Part shown: piece after piece, positions 25,907-35,696 of the stretch | Layout: every line of letters begins with the position of its first letter | Numbering within the stretch: the stretch's first letter is position 1 | Source: Acidimicrobiaceae bacterium | Lineage (GTDB): Bacteria; Actinomycetota; Acidimicrobiia; Acidimicrobiales; Ilumatobacteraceae | Length of the DNA stretch: 64,000 nucleotides | Reading direction: 5' to 3' | Assembly: GCA_016722025.1 (NCBI GenBank) | Contig: JADKGZ010000002.1 | Span: 310,001-374,000 of the forward strand | Translations under genes and position numbers: made by a program | Notes under the pieces: model-generated | Told to the model about the DNA's origin: nothing | What the model saw: only the letters and a program-made list of their open reading frames with translations | Databases searched by the model: none

Positions 25907-27073
25907 TCACGCGACACCGACCGGGAAGATCGCACGAACACGCCACCCACCGCCGGGCCGCGGGCCGGCGTACAGCTGGCCTTCATACGCGGCGACTCGC
26001 TCGCGCATGCCCATCAGCCCGAAGCCGGGCTCACCGTTGTCGCTCGCCGCCGCGCCGCGGCCGTCGTCGGTGACCTCCACGGTGAGCGAGTTCTCGAGGC
26101 GAACCATCGACACGTCGACGTGCTGTACCGGCCCTGCGTGCCGGCGAACGTTGGTGAGCGCCTCCTGCACGATGCGAAAGGCGCTCAACTCGACACCCAC
26201 CGGTAGGTGATCGAGATCGCCTTCGGCGTGCACCGACACCGGCAGGTCGGAGGCCGAGGCGGTGAGACCTTCGATGGCCGACAGCCCCGGTTGCGGCGAC
26301 AGCGGCGCATCGCCGGAGACATCGCGGAGCACACCGAGGATGCGGCGCATCTCCTGCATCGCGGTGCGGCCGGTCTCCTCGATCGCGGCAAGCGACGCGT
26401 CGACCCCCTGCGGATCAGCCAGCAGTTGCCGGCGCGCGGCCGCCGTCTGGATCACCATGAGGCTGACGCTGTGGGCGACCACGTCGTGCAGCTCGCGGGC
26501 GATGCGAGTGCGCTCTTCCTGCACGTGCTGGTGAGCCACCAAGTGCCGCTCGCGCTCGGCACGCTCGGCACGCTCGACCAGCTCGGCCGATCGCTCGCGA
26601 CGGCGGCGCATGTTGTCGCCCAGGACGATGGCGGCGGCGAACATGATGGGCGTGGACACCAGCGCCTGCCAGGGCGCCGAGCCGGTGACGACGCCGGCGA
26701 TCACGAACGTGACGACCACCAGTAGCAGCGACCCTCCGAGGCGCCACAGCAAGCGGCCGCTGCGGTACGCACCCAGTGTGTACGCGGCGATGAGCACGCC
26801 CATCCACCCCGGGCCGGCGGCGTCCATCGCCTCGATCCACATCTGGCACAACGCGACCACCAACAGCACGATGGCCGGCGACCGGCGACGCCAACCGAGG
26901 GGCAACGTGGCCCCCACGGAGAGCACCGCGCCCAGCACACTCGAGTCGGCGGTACCCGATTCGCGATAGGTGAGGTGCAGCACCACCGACATGGCGGCCA
27001 GGGCTACGGCGAGCAGCCAATCGGCACCGACTGGGTGGTCGCGCAGCCAGCGAATCGGGTGACGAAGGACCAT
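25907..27073 (-). CDS. Sensor histidine kinase (HisKA_3/NarX-like)
   Basis: A 388-residue membrane kinase. Four to six N-terminal helices (residues about 15-165) without a large outer loop are followed by a coiled linker (RRERSAELVERAERAERERH), the dimerisation/phospho-acceptor box ARELHDVVAHSVSLM and the HATPase_c domain (FRIVQEALTNVRRHAG, VTDDGRGAAASDNGEPGFGL). It signals to the adjacent response regulator, whose gene begins at its stop codon. Short-loop kinases of this kind often sense membrane or cell-wall stress together with a neighbouring exporter. Confidence 0.8.
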   Translation of the reverse strand: MVLRHPIRWLRDHPVGADWLLAVALAAMSVVLHLTYRESGTADSSVLGAVLSVGATLPLGWRRRSPAIVLLVVALCQMWIEAMDAAGPGWMGVLIAAYTLGAYRSGRLLWRLGGSLLLVVVTFVIAGVVTGSAPWQALVSTPIMFAAAIVLGDNMRRRRERSAELVERAERAERERHLVAHQHVQEERTRIARELHDVVAHSVSLMVIQTAAARRQLLADPQGVDASLAAIEETGRTAMQEMRRILGVLRDVSGDAPLSPQPGLSAIEGLTASASDLPVSVHAEGDLDHLPVGVELSAFRIVQEALTNVRRHAGPVQHVDVSMVRLENSLTVEVTDDGRGAAASDNGEPGFGLMGMRERVAAYEGQLYAGPRPGGGWRVRAIFPVGVA

Positions 27074-27132
27074 CGCACCCCGACGTAACGCGCCCTGCCG
27101 ATTCCAGCGTCCGCCCCAGGGTTGATTCGGCC

Positions 27133-27138
27133 TACGCT
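27133..27138 (+). promoter_or_regulatory. Leaderless -10 box for the cyclase-type regulator
   Basis: TACGCT, six bases before GTG 27145. Confidence 0.35.
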
Positions 27139-27144
27139 CGCAGG

Positions 27145-30100
27145 GTGATGCAGTGCACCTCGTGCGGTTCCGCCATTCCCGCCGGCGCACGATTCTGCCC
27201 ATCGTGCGCGCATCCGGTGGCCCTCTCGCAGCCCGAAGAGCGCCGCATCGTCACCATCGTCTTCGCCGACCTGGTCGGCTTCACCACGCTCGCCGAGCGC
27301 ATGGACCCCGAACAGGTGAAGCGTCTCATCGATGCCTGCTTCGAGCGCTTGGTCGATGTCGTCGTCGAGTTCGGCGGCAAGGTCGACAAGATCCTGGGCG
27401 ATGGCATGCTGGTGCTGTTCGGTGCGCCCGTCGCGCATGAGGACGACCCCGAGCGCGCAGTGCGCGCCGCGCTGCGCATGCAAGAGACGCTGGCCCACTA
27501 CGTGGCCACCAGCGAGCTCGCGGGCAGCGCCGACATCCGCATGCGCGTTGGCATCAACACCGGCGAGGTGTTGGTGGGCACACTGGCCGGCACCGACTAC
27601 ACGGCGATGGGCGACGTGGTCAACACAGCATCTCGCCTGCAGGCCGAAGCCCCCGCCGGTGGCGTGCTGGTGGGCGAGGTCACCCACGGCCTCACGTCGC
27701 ACACGTTCCGCTACGAGCCCGCCGGCACGTTGCAGCCACGCGGCCGCGAGCAAGCACTGCAGGCGTGGCTCGCGCTCGAGCCCACCGCCCCTCCCGGCAA
27801 CCGCCGCCGCCGGCGCCGCGACCTTGGCATCGTGGGCCGGCGCCCCGAGCTCACCATCGCCGAGGCGGCGTTGGAGCTGGTGCGCCACAGCGGCCGCGGG
27901 GTGCTGCTGCACGTCAACGGCGACAACGGCGTGGGCAAGAGCCGCTACGTCGACGAGGTGATCAGCCGGGTTCGCGAGCACGGCGAGGCATCGGTGCTGG
28001 AAGGTGCCTGCGTGCCGTACGGCGAGGCCAACGTGTGGTGGCCCATCGCCAGCGCGCTGTCCAACTACCTCGATCTCGACACGGGCATCGACATCGATGC
28101 AGCGCGCTCCACCGCCCTGCAGCGGGCGCAGGAGATGTTCCCGTCGATCGACGCGGCGGGCACCGAACGCCTCGTCGACGTGTTCACCCACCTGCTGGGC
28201 TACCCCTCGCCCATCGATCGGCTCGATGCTCTCAGCGCGCGCAACGCCATCCACCAGACCGTCGCCATGGTGCTCGAGGCACGGTCGCACCGCGGCCCGA
28301 TGGTGCTCAGCATCGACGATGTGCACTGGGCCGACCAGGTGCTGCTCGACCTGCTCGAGCACCTCGTCACCGCGCTCAGCCGCCACTCGTTCCTGCTCAT
28401 CACCGCCATGCGACCCGGGCACGACGTGGCGTGGCCGCCACGTTCCGATCGAGGCACCGTGCTCTCGATCACGCTGCAGCCACTCACCCGTCTCGACATC
28501 GAGGAGCTCGCCACCGCACTGCTGGGCGACGCGCCCGCGACGAGCAACTGCTGACCGCGCTGTACGACCGCAGTGGTGGCAACCCCCTCTTCCTGCTGGA
28601 GCTGGTGGCCCTCACCGAGGCCGGCGGCGGCCATCGCGAGCTGCCCGACTCGCTGCGCACGCTCATCGCCGCGCGGCTCGATCAGCTCACCGCCGCGCAA
28701 CGCCAGACCCTGGAGAACGCCGCCGTGCTGGGCACCAGCGGCGCCATCGCCGGGCTGGAGAAGTTCGCGAGAGAGCTGGGCCAGGTGTTCCACCCGGAGG
28801 TGCTGCACGAGCTCGACGAGCTCGGTCTCATCGAAGTGCACGGTCGCCGGTGGGAGTTCCGCAGCGAGTCGGTTCGCGATGCCGCGTACCAGACCCTCAC
28901 CAAGGCCGCCCGCGCGCAGCGCCACGCCGGCGTGGCCAGGGCGATGAGCTCGGTCGGCCAGCTCGACGATCGGGCACACCACACGGCAGCGGCAGCAGAG
29001 CTGGTGCAAGAGCTGGGCGCCATCGAGGGTGTGCCCACCAACGTGGTCGAGCAGGCAGTCATCCTGCTCTCCGCCGCCGCCGATCGCGCGCTCGACTCCG
29101 GCAGCCTGCGCATGGCCGTGCGCCATGCGTCGCGAGCACTCGAGCTGTCGGTCGGCGCCGGAACCGCCGACGCCCAGCTCGCCCACCTGTACACGGTGCG
29201 CGCCGGCGCCTACATCGACCAGCGCAACTTCACTGCCGCCGGCGACGACATCGACGCATTGCAGGTGCTGGCCGAGACCCTCTCCGACGTGAGGTTGCAG
29301 GCCGAGTCGTTCCGGCTGCGTGGTTCGCTCAGCCAGGTCGCCGGCCGCATCGACGACGCCCGCCGCGAGCTCGGCCAGGCGGTCGACCTGCTCCGCGACA
29401 CCGACGAACCCGCTCAACTCGCACGCGCTGCGCGTGCGCGGGTTCATCGAGATGTTCGGTGGCTCGCTGGTCGATGCCGAGTGGTTCTTCGGTGAAGCCG
29501 ACGGCCTGTACGCGACCCTCGGCGACGAGCGCGGCCTGGCATACATCGAACAGCACCGCGCCTGGATCGCCTTCCTCTCCGGCGATCTCGCCGCCGCCCG
29601 CGAACGGCTCACTCACGCAGCAGAGGCTCACGAGCGGCTGGGCGATCGCAACGGCGTCGGTTGGGCGTTCGGTCTGTTGGCCTTCGTCGAGTTCTTCGAA
29701 GGGCACTTCGACCGTGCCGAGGCACTGGCCGGCACCGTGGCTCAAGAAGCCGAGCTACGCGGCGACGTGTGGGCAGCCAGCATGATGAACACGCTGCTCG
29801 CCGACCTGCGCCTGTGGCAGGGCAAGCTGGAAGAAGCAGCCGATCTGGCGGAGAAGGCGCGTTCGCTTCAAGAAGCTCAACGACAAGTTCGGTCTCATCC
29901 AGGCGCTCGCACCGCTCGTGCGCGCGCAGGTGGCCCTCGGCAGGCATGCTGCGGCGCAGCGCAGCGCCGAAGAGCTGCTCACACTGGCCGATACAGCGCA
30001 CAACGGGCCGGCCCCGCTGATGGCCGTTGCCGGTGCCGCAATGCATCGCGGCAACGCCAGCGTGGCCGCCGCCATGGCAGAGCGGGCGCTCGCCGAGATC

Positions 30101-30607
30101 ACCGCCATGGGCGGCCGCCTGTTCGAACCGATGCTGGTGCTCGCGCTCGCCTACGCGCAGCTGGGCCGCACCGACGAAGCACTCGCCACCATCGAGTCCG
30201 TGCCACCCGAGGGCGACAACCATCCGTTCACCCACGCCGTGGCGGCGCTCGTCTACGCCGCCGTCGGCCAACCCGAGCTGGCCACCGGGCACGCCGACGC
30301 CGTCACGCATGCCGACGGTGCCACCTATCTCGACCAGGTCTTCGCGTACGTCGCTGCCGCCGGGGCAGCGGTGCAGATGGGCGACACTGCACAGGCCGAG
30401 CTCACGGCGCAGGCCGCGGTTGCACGCGCCATCGGCGTGGGCGATGTGGTCGCCACCGCCTTGGCCACCGCCATGTTCCACGCTGTCAGCGGTGCGACGC
30501 ACCCGGCGCACGACGAGCGCACCCCATTGGGCGACGGCTGGGTTCGGCTGGTGCGACTGCTCGCCAGCCCCACTCACGAACCATCGGCCTCGTCAGCCGG
30601 CGAGTGA
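27145..30607 (+). CDS. Zinc ribbon / class III cyclase / AAA-ATPase / TPR regulator, broken by three indels
   Basis: A large signalling protein of about 1150 residues when repaired. A zinc ribbon (C4, C7, C18, C21) leads into a class III nucleotide cyclase domain (IVTIVFADLVGFTTLAERMD, KILGDGMLVLFG, RVGINTGEVLVG, residues about 35-190), then an ATPase domain with Walker A GDNGVGKSRY and Walker B MVLSIDDVHWAD, and TPR-like repeats. Frames change near 28545 (one base missing), 29412 (one extra C in CCC) and 29873 (one extra base); each break joins smoothly into the next frame. The GTG at 27145 precedes an ATG at 27148. Similar proteins couple ligand or metabolic state to cAMP synthesis. Indels could be assembly errors. 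It overlaps the convergent Nei gene by 15 bases. Confidence 0.65.
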
Positions 30608-31495
30608 GTCGCGGCGCCAGGGAAGATCGGCGAGGTACTGCGCGGCCGCCGGATGCGGATCCATCACCGGCTCATCGGGATGCGGCTTGGCAGCGGCAGC
30701 GGGCTGATGGCGCACCTGGCAACCGGGGCAGTGGTAGAGCGTGCGTGCGTGCTCGCCCACTCGGCGGACCTGCACGGTGTCGCCGCAACGCGCACAACGT
30801 TGACCGTTGCGACCGTACACCGCCAGACCGCCGGGGATCTCGGAGGCGGTGACGCGGTAGACGTGTTGCAGGTTGGACCGCAACATGCGCGACGCGGCGT
30901 GGATGACCTGCACACAATCGGCGGGCAGCAGCGAACCCACTGTGGCGAACGGGCTGAGCTCGCACGCCCACAGGATCTCGCTGCGGTACACGTTGCCCAC
31001 CCCGCAGGCGACGTGCTGGTCGAGCAGCACCTCGGAGATGGGGCACTCCGGCTCCGGGTAGTCGAGAATGCGCCGAGCGCACTCCATCAGCTCATCGTCG
31101 GGCGCGGTGCACAGGTCGGGGCCGAGCCGGCCGAAGCCCGGATGACGGAACCGATCGAACTCGCGGTAGGTCTCCACGGTGGGGGCGCTGAAGCACACGG
31201 CCACCCAGTCGGGTACCTCGATGACGACACGCATCTGCTCTGTGGGGCGCCGCCACCGCTCGCCTCCGCGGTACAGGTGCCACGACCCGTTCATGCGCAA
31301 GTGAGTGTGCAGCACGAGGCCGTCGTCCCACACGATCTCGAGGTGCTTGCCGTGGGTCTCGATGCGCTCGATCACACGACCCAGGGCGGGTCGCGGGCCG
31401 TACAGGCGGGGAGCATCGAAGCGCGTGGTTGCACGACCGGTGAGAGCTGTTCGCAAGGCTGCTGCAGCGCGGTGAATCGTGTCGCCTTCAGGCAC
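30593..31495 (-). CDS. nei: Endonuclease VIII-like DNA glycosylase (Fpg/Nei family)
   Basis: A 300-residue base-excision repair enzyme. The N-terminus VPEGDTIHRAAAALR gives the catalytic Pro2-Glu3 after loss of the initiator Met; PEGDT is the Nei form. The H2TH region includes CGVGNVYRSEILWA, and the zinc finger is complete (CARCG and CPGC). It removes oxidised pyrimidines and nicks the abasic site. GTG 31493-31495 is set by the PEGDT motif and by TAGTCT seven bases upstream. A C-terminal tail of about 35 residues follows the finger. Confidence 0.85.
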   Translation of the reverse strand: MPEGDTIHRAAAALRTALTGRATTRFDAPRLYGPRPALGRVIERIETHGKHLEIVWDDGLVLHTHLRMNGSWHLYRGGERWRRPTEQMRVVIEVPDWVAVCFSAPTVETYREFDRFRHPGFGRLGPDLCTAPDDELMECARRILDYPEPECPISEVLLDQHVACGVGNVYRSEILWACELSPFATVGSLLPADCVQVIHAASRMLRSNLQHVYRVTASEIPGGLAVYGRNGQRCARCGDTVQVRRVGEHARTLYHCPGCQVRHQPAAAAKPHPDEPVMDPHPAAAQYLADLPWRRDSLAG

Positions 31496-31502
31496 GGAGC
31501 AC

Positions 31503-31508
31503 AGACTA
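31503..31508 (-). promoter_or_regulatory. Leaderless -10 box for the Nei gene
   Basis: TAGTCT on the minus strand, seven bases before GTG 31495. Confidence 0.4.
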
Positions 31509-31577
31509 CGCGACCACCGTGGCCTGGTCGCGCGATGCTCACCACCGGCTCGACGACCGTACCTCGGACCCGATCGG

Positions 31578-31583
31578 TAGGGT
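31578..31583 (+). promoter_or_regulatory. Leaderless -10 box for the 31590 gene
   Basis: TAGGGT, six bases before GTG 31590. Confidence 0.4.
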
Positions 31584-31589
31584 GCTGCC

Positions 31590-31970
31590 GTGGACTCCGA
31601 CGACACCGGCACCCTGCCCGCCAGCGACGACGCACCCGTCGACGAAACCGTCGACGTCGACGTGGCGGCGGGCGAGGAGGTCGCGATCGAGGAGGTCGCG
31701 ATCGAGCTCGCACCGATCTCGGATCCCATCGGTACCGCCCGGCGGCGGCACGGCCTCGCCGGGGGGATGCTGGCTGCAGGCATGTTCGGCATCGACGTTG
31801 CGCTGGGTCGCAAGCCCAAGGAGGAAGCGCCGGTGGTGGTCGCCGCCAGCGATCAGCCGATCGACATCGATACCGACGGCATCGAGATCCCGATCGACGA
31901 ACGCACCTCGGTGTTCGCGCCGCCGCAACCGCCCACCGACCCGCTGCCCCGCCGTCGCCGCAAGGCGTAG
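31590..31970 (+). CDS. Small acidic hypothetical protein with one glycine-rich helix
   Basis: A 126-residue protein I do not recognise. An acidic N-terminal third (DETVDVDVAAGEEVAIEEVA) is followed by RRRHGLAGGMLAAGMFGIDV, a short hydrophobic helix that might touch the membrane, then a Pro/Asp-rich stretch and a basic tail RRRRKA. A TAGGGT box supports the GTG start. It is divergent from the Nei gene and sits before the subtilase. No function can be given. Confidence 0.5.
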   Translation: MDSDDTGTLPASDDAPVDETVDVDVAAGEEVAIEEVAIELAPISDPIGTARRRHGLAGGMLAAGMFGIDVALGRKPKEEAPVVVAASDQPIDIDTDGIEIPIDERTSVFAPPQPPTDPLPRRRRKA

Positions 31971-32029
31971 GCGCCTGCCACGGCGCCGGGGCAGGCAGTA
32001 CGCTGCCCGAGACCTGAGGAGGATCAGAC

Positions 32030-35002
32030 GTGCGAGTGGTTCGTGGAGCGGTCGTCGCCGCGGTCGTCAGTGCGGTCGTCGGTGCCGGGCTGCTGGTGAC
32101 CACGCCGAGCACGCCGGTCGCGATGGCCGACGCCAGTGAGATCACCGATCCTCGACTGCTGGCGCAAATCGCCGCCGCCGGCGATGCGGGCAGCGGCGAA
32201 CGGCGCACGCAGTCCGTCGACTCCACGTCGATCGCGGTGGAGGTGCTCACCGCCGACGACACGGCCGTGTCGGCCGCAATCGTCCGCCTCGGTGGTGCCG
32301 TCACCGGCAGGATCACCGATGAGCTGGTGCAGGCCAGCGTGCCGTTGTCGCGGCTGAACGAACTGGCCACCACACCAGCTGCGCTCACCGTGCGGGCACC
32401 ACGCCGGGCCGGCTACACGCCCGGCGGCACACAACGCGCCGAACTGGTGCCCGGCACCGGCATCCCCGGCGCGGAGATCGACATCACCAACGCCGCCGCA
32501 TGGCACGCTGCGGGGTTCGGTGGCGCCGGCATCAAGGTGGGCATCGTCGACTACTTCGACCTCCGTCTCTGGACCGCCGCCGAGCACGGCCCGCAGCCCA
32601 GCCTGGTCAATGGTCATCAGTTCTGCAAGGACACCAGCGGCTTCAGGTTGTGCGCCGGCAACGCCATCGTCGGTGGCAGCGACGGCCAGCACGGGGTGGC
32701 CGTCGCCGAGATCGTCAAGGACATGGCACCAGCGGCCGAGCTGTTCATCGCCACCGTCGGCACCGCCTCCGATCTGCAGGATGCCATCACGTGGTTCGCA
32801 GCCCAAGGCGTCACCATCGTCACTCGCTCGCTGGGCTCGTCGTACGACGGCCCGGGCGACGGCACCGGCCCGCTGGCATCGGTGGTCGACTACGCAGCAA
32901 GCCTCGGCCTGGTGTGGTTCAACTCCGGCGGCAACGACGCGCTCGATGGCTACATGCGGCGCCCGGTGCCCACCAGCCTGCCGGCCAACGGCTACGTCGA
33001 CTTCGACCGCGGCGCAGGAGTCGACACGTGGCTACGCCTCGATGCCGGCTACTCGATCTGCGGCGTGCTGTTCGACGGCATCCGGTGGAGCAACGACTGG
33101 TACCTGCCGGCCAGCCAGCGGACCGACTACTCGCTCGAGTTCTGGGAGCCGCTCAGCAGCACCAACCAGTTCATCGACAGCTACAACCCCCTCGCGATGA
33201 GCGAGGTGACCGGCATCGACCTCGACCGCAACCCCGCCAACGGCATGCAGAACACCTACGACGCCGCGCAGGTGGCCGGCGCCGCGCCGCTGGAAGCAGA
33301 CGACCTGTGCGTGTACCCGCAGAACATCTTCGGCGACTTCGGCGGCATCGTCTTCATGCGCGTCAAGCGCAACGCGGCGACACCGGTGGGCGCGGCACCC
33401 GATCAGCTCGAGATCGCACTGGGCGACGGCCTGCTGGAACTGGGCTACTACGACGTCGCCGGCAGCGCCTCCAAGCCCGTCGTCGACTCGAAGAACCCCA
33501 GCCTCGTCGCCGTGGGCGCGGTCGACCCACCGGCCGGCAACGCGATCGGCTACTACTCGTCGCAGGGCCCCACGTTCGACGGTCGCATCAAACCCGACGT
33601 GTCGGCACCGGCCGGGTTCAACAGCGTCACGTTCGGCCAGGCGTTCTCCGGCACCTCTGCGGCCGCACCCGTGGCTGCCGGCATCGCCGCGCTGCTGCAG
33701 GGCGCCGGCCTGGCGGTGCCCGGTAGGTCGACGGCTGCGCTGGTGAAGCACTTCGTCGCCGACCTCGGCGCCCCCGGCCCCGACAACACCTTCGGCGCCG
33801 GCAAGGTGCTGCTGCCGGCGCCCCCGGCCGCGCTCTCGACCGAGCCCGGCAAGTACGTGCCGCTCTCCAGCCCGACGAGAGTCTTCGACTCGCGCGGCAC
33901 CCCCGCACCCGGTTTGGGTGTCGGCCCCTACGCGCCTGGTGCCGTCATCGATGTCGCGGTGCTGGCGGGGCTGCCGGTCTCGCCCGATGCCGTGTCGGCG
34001 GTTGCGGTCAACATCACGTCCACCGGCACGCCGGTCACCGGCTTCGTGCAGGCCTCGCCCTACCTGGCCGCCGCCACCGGCGGCACATCCACGCTCAACA
34101 TCTCCACCGCCGGCAGCGATCGACCCAACTTCGCCATCGTGCCCGTGGGCCAAGGAGGCCGCATCAGCCTGTACCTCGACGCCGGCGGCAATGCCATCGT
34201 CGACGTGCTGGGCTACTTCCAGACCGGCGCACCCTCGGCCACCGACGGGCGGTTCGTCGCGATCGCCCCTGAGCGCTGGATGGACACTCGCGTCACGGGC
34301 TTGCTGCCGGCGGGCAGCGTCACCCCGGCGCCGGTCGCACCAGGAGGAACCGCCACTGCTCGCAGGTTGCCGGCCAGTGCAGTACCCGCCACCGGCCTGT
34401 CTGCGCTGGTGGTCAACGTCACCGCCGCCGGCGCCGGCGCCGCCGGGTACCTGGTCGCCCTCCCCAGCGGCGGTAACCCTGCCGGCACGCAGCACAGCAC
34501 GGTCAACTTCACGGCGTCGGCACCTGCCGCCAACACCGCCATCGTGCCCATCGGCCCCGACGGTTCCGTGGCGGTGTACACCACCGCCGGCACGCACATC
34601 ATCCTCGACGTCGTCGGCTACATCACCGACAGCGCCGCCACCCTGGCCACAACCGGCATGTTCCGGTCGGTCACGCCGTATCGCGCGTACGACTCGCGCC
34701 AGCCGTCGGTGGGCGCGTTCGGCCCCGGCCAGGCGCGCACCATCGCGCTCAACACCGTCCCCGGTGTCGCCGGCGACGCCTCGGCCGTGTCGGCCAACCT
34801 CACGGTCACCGGCCCCAACACCATCGGCTTCCTCACCGTCTACCCCCTCGTCGAGCCGGCAACCTCCAACCTCAACTTCGGCCCTGGGCAGACCGTGGCC
34901 AACGGCGCGCTCCTCCGGCTCAGCCCCACCGGCACCGTCGTGGCCAAGATGAGCCAGTCGGGACACGTGCTCATCGACGTCAACGGTTTCTTCCTCAGCT
35001 GA
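32030..35002 (+). CDS. Secreted subtilisin-like serine protease with three C-terminal repeats
   Basis: A 990-residue exported S8 peptidase. Signal peptide at residues 1-32, a propeptide-like region to about 145, then the catalytic domain with Asp174 (KVGIVDYFD), His221 (DGQHGVAVAE), oxyanion Asn in WFNSGGND and Ser543 (FSGTSAAAPVAAG). The spacing between His and Ser is long because of a beta-rich insert at about residues 310-480. From about 605 three repeats of about 130 residues follow, each opening with a P-x-R-x-x-D-S/T-R element and ending in (I/L)-x-D-V-x-G-(Y/F)-(F/I); similar repeats end the esterase at 52359. GTG start behind GAGGAGG. Confidence 0.8.
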   Translation: MRVVRGAVVAAVVSAVVGAGLLVTTPSTPVAMADASEITDPRLLAQIAAAGDAGSGERRTQSVDSTSIAVEVLTADDTAVSAAIVRLGGAVTGRITDELVQASVPLSRLNELATTPAALTVRAPRRAGYTPGGTQRAELVPGTGIPGAEIDITNAAAWHAAGFGGAGIKVGIVDYFDLRLWTAAEHGPQPSLVNGHQFCKDTSGFRLCAGNAIVGGSDGQHGVAVAEIVKDMAPAAELFIATVGTASDLQDAITWFAAQGVTIVTRSLGSSYDGPGDGTGPLASVVDYAASLGLVWFNSGGNDALDGYMRRPVPTSLPANGYVDFDRGAGVDTWLRLDAGYSICGVLFDGIRWSNDWYLPASQRTDYSLEFWEPLSSTNQFIDSYNPLAMSEVTGIDLDRNPANGMQNTYDAAQVAGAAPLEADDLCVYPQNIFGDFGGIVFMRVKRNAATPVGAAPDQLEIALGDGLLELGYYDVAGSASKPVVDSKNPSLVAVGAVDPPAGNAIGYYSSQGPTFDGRIKPDVSAPAGFNSVTFGQAFSGTSAAAPVAAGIAALLQGAGLAVPGRSTAALVKHFVADLGAPGPDNTFGAGKVLLPAPPAALSTEPGKYVPLSSPTRVFDSRGTPAPGLGVGPYAPGAVIDVAVLAGLPVSPDAVSAVAVNITSTGTPVTGFVQASPYLAAATGGTSTLNISTAGSDRPNFAIVPVGQGGRISLYLDAGGNAIVDVLGYFQTGAPSATDGRFVAIAPERWMDTRVTGLLPAGSVTPAPVAPGGTATARRLPASAVPATGLSALVVNVTAAGAGAAGYLVALPSGGNPAGTQHSTVNFTASAPAANTAIVPIGPDGSVAVYTTAGTHIILDVVGYITDSAATLATTGMFRSVTPYRAYDSRQPSVGAFGPGQARTIALNTVPGVAGDASAVSANLTVTGPNTIGFLTVYPLVEPATSNLNFGPGQTVANGALLRLSPTGTVVAKMSQSGHVLIDVNGFFLS

Positions 35003-35042
35003 CCTCTCGGCTACAACTGTTCCCTTCACCAACGATCCTCCA

Positions 35043-35094
35043 CGACTGATCTCCACGACTGATCTCAACGACTGACTGATGGGCAACGACTGAT
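35043..35094. repeat. Short direct repeats of ACGACTGATC type
   Basis: ACGACTGATC or ACGACTGACT appears four times (35042, 35056, 35068, 35086) just before the ATG at 35096. It spans the space where promoter and ribosome binding site of the next gene should be; no good ribosome binding site is visible. Confidence 0.6.
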
Positions 35095-35095
35095 C

Positions 35096-35632
35096 ATGAG
35101 CGAACAACTCGACACCAAGACCGGTTGGCTCTCGCGCGACGAGCTGGAGAACGCTCGGGCCAACGTGCCACTGGTGTACGTCGACGCGGTACCGGTGAAG
35201 GTCGACGAGCTCGGCCGGGTCACCCACGTGGGCCTGCTGCTGCGGCAAGCCGCCGACGGCACCATCAGCCGGATGGTGGTCAGTGGTCGCGTGCTCTACG
35301 GCGAGCGAATCCGCGACGCCGTGCTGCGCCACCTGGAGAAGGATCTCGGCCCGCTGGCGTTGCCCCGCATACCGCCCGAGGTGGCGCCGTTCACCGTGGT
35401 CGAGTACTTCCCCGATGCCGAGGTCAGCGGCTTCCAAGACCCGCGCCACCATGCGGTCAGCCTGGCCTTCGTCGTTCCCGTCGCCGGCGACTGCCAGCCC
35501 ACTCAGCAGGCGCTCGACCTGCGTTGGTTCACCCCCGAGGAAGCCATCAGCGAAGAGGTGCGCCGCGAGATGACCGGCGGCCACGACCGCCTCATCCGCC
35601 TCGCTCTGGCACACGTCGGCCAGCTGCCCTGA
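35096..35632 (+). CDS. DUF4916 Nudix-like protein
   Basis: A 178-residue protein matching the DUF4916 branch of the Nudix fold: GWLSRDELENARANVPLVYV, VDELGRVTHVGLLLRQAADG, and VVSGRVLYGERIRDAVLRHL in place of the Nudix box (the canonical REUXEE-GU signature is only loosely kept). The C-terminal LDLRWFTPEEAISEEVRREM matches typical Nudix ends. Pyrophosphohydrolase activity is therefore uncertain. The gene is preceded by short direct repeats. Confidence 0.65.
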   Translation: MSEQLDTKTGWLSRDELENARANVPLVYVDAVPVKVDELGRVTHVGLLLRQAADGTISRMVVSGRVLYGERIRDAVLRHLEKDLGPLALPRIPPEVAPFTVVEYFPDAEVSGFQDPRHHAVSLAFVVPVAGDCQPTQQALDLRWFTPEEAISEEVRREMTGGHDRLIRLALAHVGQLP

Positions 35633-35696
35633 CCCCCGGCCGCCATGCACCGGCGGCGCGCACGGCGTTCACAGCGCTCTCGTCCTTCACCGGCTC

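Noticed and set aside
28540..29880. Programmed ribosomal frameshifting in the cyclase-type gene
   Set aside because: Three shifts in different directions, no slippery heptamers or pseudoknots seen; simple indels explain them better.
33032..35650. 872-residue open frame on the minus strand over the subtilase
   Set aside because: Shadow of the high-GC coding frame on the plus strand: low-complexity His/Arg/Ala/Gly content, no domain, no start signal, whereas the plus-strand frame has signal peptide and catalytic triad.
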